This document shows positions 59,342-64,000 of a stretch of 64,000 nucleotides of DNA, piece by piece. This DNA comes from Azospirillaceae bacterium (GTDB lineage Bacteria > Pseudomonadota > Alphaproteobacteria > Azospirillales > Azospirillaceae), in the NCBI GenBank assembly GCA_031291675.1, contig JARLIO010000022.1, positions 1 through 64,000 on the forward strand. Direction: 5' to 3'. The translations under genes and the position numbers were made by a program. A model generated the notes under the pieces. That model ran no database searches and was not told where the DNA came from. It saw only the letters and a list, made by a program, of their open reading frames with translations. Each line of letters begins with the position of its first letter. Position 1 is the first letter of the stretch.

Positions 59342-60340
59342 CTATTTTCTGTTCGGTTTGCGCAGGAAACCGAACAGAACGGCGATCAGCAGGATCACGC
59401 CCTTGACGATGCGTTGGCTGTAGGGTGACAGGCCAATCATGTTCAGGCTGTTGTTGAGCACGCCCAGAAGCAGCGCGCCGATCAGGGTGCCGAAAATATG
59501 TCCGCGACCGCCGGCGATGCTGGTGCCACCCAGCACCACGGCGGCAATCGCATCAAGCTCCATGCCGATCGCCGAATTCGGCTGGCCCGACAAGAGACGT
59601 GAGGTCTGGATGACGCCGGCGATTCCCGCGGTGACGCCGCTGATGGCATAGACCATCAATTTGATACGGCCGGTACGAATACCCGAAAGGATCGCGGCAT
59701 CCTCGTTGCCGCCCACCGCGTAGACATAGCGGCCGATCGGCAACCGGTTGAGGATGACATAGGCCACGGCGAAGACCGCCAGCATCATCAAGGTCGGGAT
59801 CGGGATGCCCAGAACATATTCACGGCCGAGATAACCGAAGACGCGGTCGATCGGGAGCGGGTAGCCGTTGGTGTATAACAGGCCCATGCCGCGCGGGATT
59901 TCCATCATCGCCAGGGTCACGATGATCGGCGGCAGGGCAAAACGGGCGATGAAGACGCCGCTGGTCAGCCCGACCAGCATCCCGGCGACCACCGCCAACG
60001 ACGAGGCCAGCCAGAACGGAAAGCCCATATTGGTGATCATGCCGGCCATCACGGTACTGCTGAGGGCCACGATCGCGCCCACCGACAAATCGATACCCCC
60101 GGTCAGGATGACAAAGGTCATACCGACCGCGATGATCGCGGTGATCGAGACCTGCCGGGTGATGTTCATCAGATTGTCGACCGTCAGGAAGTTCTCGTTC
60201 GAAAACGACGTGGCGACGACCAGGATCACCAACGCGATGAACGAAAAGAATTCCGGTCGGGCCACAATCGACTTGCCGATGTCGACGAAATCAATGTTCT
60301 TGATGTTTTTGTCAACGTGATGCGTTGCAGCCTCAACCAT
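59342..60340 (-). CDS. Ribose-type ABC transporter permease
   Basis: A 332-residue RbsC-family permease with about eight to ten hydrophobic segments. Family strings include TGGIDLSVGAIVALSSTVMAG, GLTSGVFIARFALPPIIVTLAMM and VLGGTSIAGGRGHIFGTLIGALLLGVLNN. It carries the sugar or polyol across the inner membrane. The start overlaps the ATPase gene by eight bases, so the two subunits are coupled. A charged N-terminal stretch of about 30 residues precedes the first helix. Confidence 0.92.
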   Translation of the reverse strand: MVEAATHHVDKNIKNIDFVDIGKSIVARPEFFSFIALVILVVATSFSNENFLTVDNLMNITRQVSITAIIAVGMTFVILTGGIDLSVGAIVALSSTVMAGMITNMGFPFWLASSLAVVAGMLVGLTSGVFIARFALPPIIVTLAMMEIPRGMGLLYTNGYPLPIDRVFGYLGREYVLGIPIPTLMMLAVFAVAYVILNRLPIGRYVYAVGGNEDAAILSGIRTGRIKLMVYAISGVTAGIAGVIQTSRLLSGQPNSAIGMELDAIAAVVLGGTSIAGGRGHIFGTLIGALLLGVLNNSLNMIGLSPYSQRIVKGVILLIAVLFGFLRKPNRK

Positions 60341-61826
60341 TTTCGCCTCCCGAGGCGTAGAGCATGATCTTTTCGGAATTGATGTCGGGGCCGGTCAGTT
60401 CGGCGCGTATCGAGCCGTAACGCATTACCAGGACGCGATCACAGACACCGATCACCTCGGGCAGGTCCGAGGAAATCACCACAATACCCAGGCCCTGTTC
60501 GGCAAGTTCCTGGAGCATGACGTAGATCTCGGCTTTGGCACCGACGTCGATGCCCCGGGTTGGTTCATCGAAGATCAACAACTGGCAGTCCGTGGCCAGC
60601 GATCGCGCGATGATCGCCTTCTGCTGATTGCCGCCGGAAAGCTCGGACACCGTCTTGAGATCCGACGTGGTCCGAATGCGCATCCGGTCAATGTACCGGC
60701 CGCTGGTTTCCCGTTCCTTGCGCGCCGAGACGAAACCGAACCGGTCCTTCACCCGCCCCAGCGAACTGATGACGATGTTGGAGCGGATCGAGAAGGGCAG
60801 GAACAGGCCGCTTTTCTTGCGGTCCTCGGGCAAATAGCCGATGCCGCTCGCCAAGGCCTCGTGCGGCGACCGGAGCGCGATCGGCTTGCCGTTCAGATAG
60901 ACCTCCTTTTCCTCCGTCGGGTCTTTGCCGATCAGGGCCAGGAAGCTTTCGGTCCGCCCGGCGCCGACCAGACCGGCCACACCCAGGATTTCGCCCTTGC
61001 GGATCTGGAACGATAGCCGGTCGGAACCGTGAAATTTGAGTTTGCGGACATCAAGCAACGGCGCGGCGTCGGTGACCGGCCTCCGGCGTTTTGGCGGAAA
61101 CGCCTGGGTAACCGAGCGACCGACCATTTTCGCGATCAGTTCATCCTGGTTGCAGGATCCAATCGGACCGGTGAACACGTGTGCGCCGTCGCGGAGTACC
61201 GAAACCGTGTCAGCGATCTGATAAATCTCGTCCAAATGGTGCGAGATGAAAAAACAGCCGACATCGCGCGATTTCAGCCGGTTGATGACCTCGAAAAGTT
61301 TTTCGACTTCCCGCGGCGTCAGGGTGGCCGTGGGCTCGTCGAGCACCAGATAGTCGCATTTGAAAATGGTCGCCTTGATGATCTCGACGGATTGCTGCTC
61401 GGCGACGGTGAGATCGGCAACGGCACGATCGAGGGGAAAATGAACGTTCAGGCTGTCCAGAGCCTCGCGCGCCTTGTGACGCATCGACCGCCGATCCAAC
61501 AGCCCCAGCGGGCTGCGAATTTCACGCCCCAGGAAGATGTTCTCATAAGCGTTCAAATAGGGAACCAGGCTGAATTCCTGGAAGATGATGTTGATGCCGA
61601 GCTTCTGCGATTCACGGGTATTGGTCGGCTGAACCGGTTTGGAATCGATCAGGATTTCACCGTCATCGGCCTTGTAAACGCCACTCAGCACCTTCATCAG
61701 GGTTGACTTCCCGGCGCCGTTCTCGCCCACCACGGCGTGAACCCGACCGCGCTCCAGCGTCAGCGAGATGTCGCTCAACGCCAGGACGCCCGGAAACCGT
61801 TTGGTGATGTGCTTCATTTCGAGCAT
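60333..61826 (-). CDS. Ribose-type ABC transporter ATP-binding protein
   Basis: The 497-residue double ATPase is of the RbsA type. The first nucleotide-binding domain has VVGENGAGKSTLMKVLSG and a signature region LTVAEQQSVEIIKAT with LVLDEPTATLT. The second has a typically altered Walker A (VAGLVGAGRTESFLAL), then VSELSGGNQQKAIIAR and LIFDEPTRGIDVG. The start at MLEMKHITKRFPGV is standard; longer open frame upstream has no family similarity. The permease gene overlaps its end. Confidence 0.93.
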   Translation of the reverse strand: MLEMKHITKRFPGVLALSDISLTLERGRVHAVVGENGAGKSTLMKVLSGVYKADDGEILIDSKPVQPTNTRESQKLGINIIFQEFSLVPYLNAYENIFLGREIRSPLGLLDRRSMRHKAREALDSLNVHFPLDRAVADLTVAEQQSVEIIKATIFKCDYLVLDEPTATLTPREVEKLFEVINRLKSRDVGCFFISHHLDEIYQIADTVSVLRDGAHVFTGPIGSCNQDELIAKMVGRSVTQAFPPKRRRPVTDAAPLLDVRKLKFHGSDRLSFQIRKGEILGVAGLVGAGRTESFLALIGKDPTEEKEVYLNGKPIALRSPHEALASGIGYLPEDRKKSGLFLPFSIRSNIVISSLGRVKDRFGFVSARKERETSGRYIDRMRIRTTSDLKTVSELSGGNQQKAIIARSLATDCQLLIFDEPTRGIDVGAKAEIYVMLQELAEQGLGIVVISSDLPEVIGVCDRVLVMRYGSIRAELTGPDINSEKIMLYASGGENG

Positions 61827-61930
61827 GTGGCAGATCCTTCGCGGATGCGCCGCCGCTGTTCGGCGGAAGATGCGAAACCATGCCCTGGGTGTCAGGCCCC
61901 GGGATGTCAGCAAAGGTCGCGTGGAACACG

Positions 61931-61984
61931 CTCCCCCGAAAACGAACCTAGTCTGGAGATGGCGAGGAACCGTAATCGGGGGAG
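61931..61984 (-). other. Inverted repeat between the binding-protein and ATPase genes
   Basis: CTCCCCCGA (61931-61939) and TCGGGGGAG (61976-61984) are perfect nine-base inverted arms with a 36-base loop, 26 bases after the binding-protein stop. Such structures often protect the abundant binding-protein mRNA and reduce read-through into transporter genes. Confidence 0.45.
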
Positions 61985-62009
61985 ACGGTATGTCCGGCGA
62001 ACCGGCAGC

Positions 62010-62927
62010 CTACCAGGCAAAGCCCTTGGCGTTGCTCTTGTCGACCAGCTTGACATCGACCGGAATCACCGGCGGAACGTTCGCGCCCATATACCGAGCC
62101 AGGGCAATCGCCAGGCCGATCCGCATCTGATCCCGGGGAAACTGTGCCGCGGTTGCCTTGAACGCACCACCGGCATCGATCGCCTTGACGGCCTCGGGGG
62201 CACCGTCGACGCTGGTCAGGACCACCTTCTTGCCCGATCCTTCGATAGCGGCCAGGACCCCCATCGCACCGCCGTCATTGACGCTGAAAATGCCCTTCAG
62301 ATTGGGATGCGCCTGCATCATGTTCTCGGCCACACCCACGGAAATGTCCCGCTCCTGGCGGCCGTTCTGGACGTCGACGAGCTTGACGTCGGGAGCCTTG
62401 GCCAGGGCGTCCTTGCAGCCACGCACCCGTTCGAGAATCGGAACGACGGCAATGCCGTCGAGAATGGCCACCTCGCCCGAACCGCCGATCTCCTTGACCA
62501 GGGCCTGACACGCCAGCACACCGGCATCATAGTTCTTGGAACCGACAAAGGCGTCGACGCCGGCCGCCTGGGCGTCGACCGACACCACGGTGACGCCCTT
62601 GCTCTTGGCGGCTTCGACGGCGCTGCGCACGCCCTCGGAATCGGTCGGATTGACGATCAGGATGTTCACGCCCTTTTGGATCATGTCCTCGATATCGCTG
62701 AGTTGCTTTGCGATATCATGACGGGCATCGGCAACGTAGACCTTGGTGTCCTTGCCAAACATTTGCGCGAAAGATGTGACTTCCTCGTTCATGACGATGA
62801 AATAGGGGTTGTTCATCTCCTGGAACGAAACGCCGATTTTGGGTGCTTCTTTTGCGATTGCAACGCCTGTAGACAGCGCAACGGTCAACGCCAGAGCGGA
62901 TACCGCAATCTTCATTTTGGCGGGCAT
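62010..62927 (-). CDS. Ribose-type periplasmic substrate-binding protein
   Basis: A 305-residue RbsB-like protein with a signal peptide (MPAKMKIAVSALALTVALST, cleavage near AIA-KEA). The binding fold begins with IGVSFQEMNNPYFIVMNEEV and continues through DMIQKGVNILIVNPTDSEGV, VVSVDAQAAGVDAFVGSKNY, AILDGIAVVPILERVRGC, GIFSVNDGGAMGVLAAI and SVDGAPEAVKAI. It captures the sugar or polyol for the permease and may also present it to the chemoreceptor. GGAGG seven bases before the ATG fixes the start. It is the first gene of the minus-strand operon. Confidence 0.93.
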   Translation of the reverse strand: MPAKMKIAVSALALTVALSTGVAIAKEAPKIGVSFQEMNNPYFIVMNEEVTSFAQMFGKDTKVYVADARHDIAKQLSDIEDMIQKGVNILIVNPTDSEGVRSAVEAAKSKGVTVVSVDAQAAGVDAFVGSKNYDAGVLACQALVKEIGGSGEVAILDGIAVVPILERVRGCKDALAKAPDVKLVDVQNGRQERDISVGVAENMMQAHPNLKGIFSVNDGGAMGVLAAIEGSGKKVVLTSVDGAPEAVKAIDAGGAFKATAAQFPRDQMRIGLAIALARYMGANVPPVIPVDVKLVDKSNAKGFAW

Positions 62928-63188
62928 GAGATTTCCTCCTGGATTATTTTTATATGCTACCGACAATTCAGTGATGTACCAAATCCAAGCCGGACCGCCC
63001 TAGTCTGTTTTCCCGATATTTCACGTACTTTTTCTACCCGGCGGGGGCGCTGGCCGGGATCGCCGGCGCGACCCACGCCGATCCGACGAAAAACGCGAAA
63101 GCGACGCCGCGGTCTACGTTCGGCGAGACCATTTGCCGTGTTCTTGATACTATCGCCAAAAAAGAACATACGGGGCGGAGCGCCAACC
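62928..63188. promoter_or_regulatory. Divergent control region of the polyol operon and the AraC-type gene
   Basis: This 261-base region between two divergent starts should hold both promoters. On the minus strand an AT-rich TATAAAAAT stretch lies near 62948-62956, close to the binding-protein start, but no good -35 partner was found. A GC-rich imperfect inverted repeat occurs near 63047-63070. No operator for the AraC-type regulator could be defined. Confidence 0.45.
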
Positions 63189-64000
63189 ATGTCGGACACA
63201 AAACCCTTCCTGGAGGTCGCGGAAAACTCGCCGGGAAACTCATTTCGGTTCATCCGCCACGGCATACCCTACCCGTTCGTGAACTGGCACTTTCATCCGG
63301 AATTTGAGATCCACCAGATCATCCGCACCAGCGGAAAGCTGTTCATCGGTGATTCGGTTCACAGCTTTCGTCCTGGCAGCCTGTTTCTGATCGGGCCCTA
63401 TACGCCGCACAACTTCGTCAGCAACGCCCCGATCGACACGGTGATTCCGGAACGCGATCTCGTGATTCAATTCAAGAAGGAGTGGATTGAGGCCAGCGCG
63501 ACTCTCCTGGCGGAGTTTCAAAACTTCCGGCCGCTGTTCGAGGACGCCATTTTCGGTGTGGAATATAATGGAACGACACTGCAAAACGTCTACAAACTGA
63601 TGAACAAGATTGATTCAGTTGACGTCGTCGAACGCCTGGTCTGCTTCATCAGGATACTCGACGCGATGCTTAAATGTCCGCAAAAAAACATCCTTGGGAC
63701 ATCCAGTTATTTTCTGGATACGCGAACAACATCGCTCCGTAAGTTCCATAACGTCGTCGATTATATTCACGGGCATATCGACGAAGATATTCCGATGGAA
63801 ATCGCTGCGCGATTGGTCAACATGTCGTACAAGACGTTTTCGCGATGGTTCTTGGAATGTACCGGAATTGGTTTCAGAAAATACGTCATAAAGATACGAA
63901 TACGAAAGTCGTGTGAATATTTATTTTCAACACAACGATCGATACAGGAAATATGTTTCATGGTCGGATTCAACAATGTGTCGAATTACAATCGACTATT
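63189..64000 (+). CDS. AraC-family transcriptional regulator (partial, runs off the window)
   Basis: An open frame from the ATG at 63189 continues to the window end without a stop (270 codons). The N-terminal cupin-like part (about 15-110) has WHFHPEFEIHQIIRTSGKLF, a PGSLFLIGPYTPHNFVS barrel motif and then a helical linker. The C-terminal part has a first helix-turn-helix (EIAARLVNMSYKTFSRWFLE), and FRKYVIKIRIRKSCEYL and IQEICFMVGFNNVSNYNRL begin the second. It is divergent from the polyol operon and probably its activator. The 3' half is clearly more AT-rich than its neighbours. Confidence 0.9.
   Translation, partial: MSDTKPFLEVAENSPGNSFRFIRHGIPYPFVNWHFHPEFEIHQIIRTSGKLFIGDSVHSFRPGSLFLIGPYTPHNFVSNAPIDTVIPERDLVIQFKKEWIEASATLLAEFQNFRPLFEDAIFGVEYNGTTLQNVYKLMNKIDSVDVVERLVCFIRILDAMLKCPQKNILGTSSYFLDTRTTSLRKFHNVVDYIHGHIDEDIPMEIAARLVNMSYKTFSRWFLECTGIGFRKYVIKIRIRKSCEYLFSTQRSIQEICFMVGFNNVSNYNRL

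Overview
The window is GC-rich chromosomal DNA from an alphaproteobacterium. It is most likely a member of the Rhodospirillales/Azospirillum-type purple non-sulfur lineages. The main reasons are the gene orders dusB(nifR3)-ntrB-ntrC-ntrY-ntrX ... hfq-hflX and pdhA-pdhB(lipoyl-fused)-pdhC-lpdA-lipA-coq10, a fused ispDF, and trpE with trpGDC-moaC. No rRNA or tRNA gene and no CRISPR array was seen. Species-level assignment is not possible from the sequence alone.

Layout. 1-298: 3' end of a group II intron (maturase tail plus catalytic domains V and VI), inserted in a small repeat whose terminus is 301-338. 571-7125: gltA, gloA, der-bamB-yfgM and a NarL-type response regulator. 7632-13896: moaC-trpC-trpD-trpG and trpE, interrupted by two opposite-strand genes (a divergent polysaccharide deacetylase and a small metal-binding protein). 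13996-22417: ppiD, tpiA, secG, pyrG, kdsA, eno, ftsB. 22578-29422: the pyruvate dehydrogenase operon with lpdA, lipA and a Coq10/RatA protein. 29434-37601: a signalling island of a REC-GGDEF protein, a giant hybrid kinase and three tandem periplasmic binding proteins. It separates coq10 from cinA and ispDF, which often lie close to it in related genomes. 39674-51608: a cytochrome assembly-like membrane protein, the nitrogen regulation cluster dusB-ntrBC-ntrYX, a D-amino acid transaminase, a HAD phosphatase, hfq and hflX. 51702-64000: a chemoreceptor and a pentitol/pentulose uptake and catabolism cluster, with a divergent AraC-type regulator cut by the window end.

How the genes work together. 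The core section covers entry to the TCA cycle (pdh, gltA), lower glycolysis (tpiA, eno), tryptophan synthesis, CTP and Kdo synthesis, and envelope assembly (bamB, ppiD, secG, ftsB). The ntr genes form two two-component systems for nitrogen status. The catabolic cluster imports a polyol through a ribose-type ABC transporter, probably oxidises it with a zinc dehydrogenase, and phosphorylates ketopentoses with an L-xylulokinase-like and a D-ribulokinase-like enzyme. A UlaE-type 3-epimerase follows; the 4-epimerase that would join this to the pentose phosphate pathway is not in the window.

The most interesting parts are three. First, the three-binding-protein/hybrid kinase/diguanylate cyclase module has no ABC permease and looks like a TorT/TorS-style sensing system wired to c-di-GMP. 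Second, a 165-bp element with terminal inverted repeats at 58039-58203 shares a 38-bp exact inverted match with the sequence just outside the group II intron. Third, the pentitol cluster appears to end in its own chemoreceptor.
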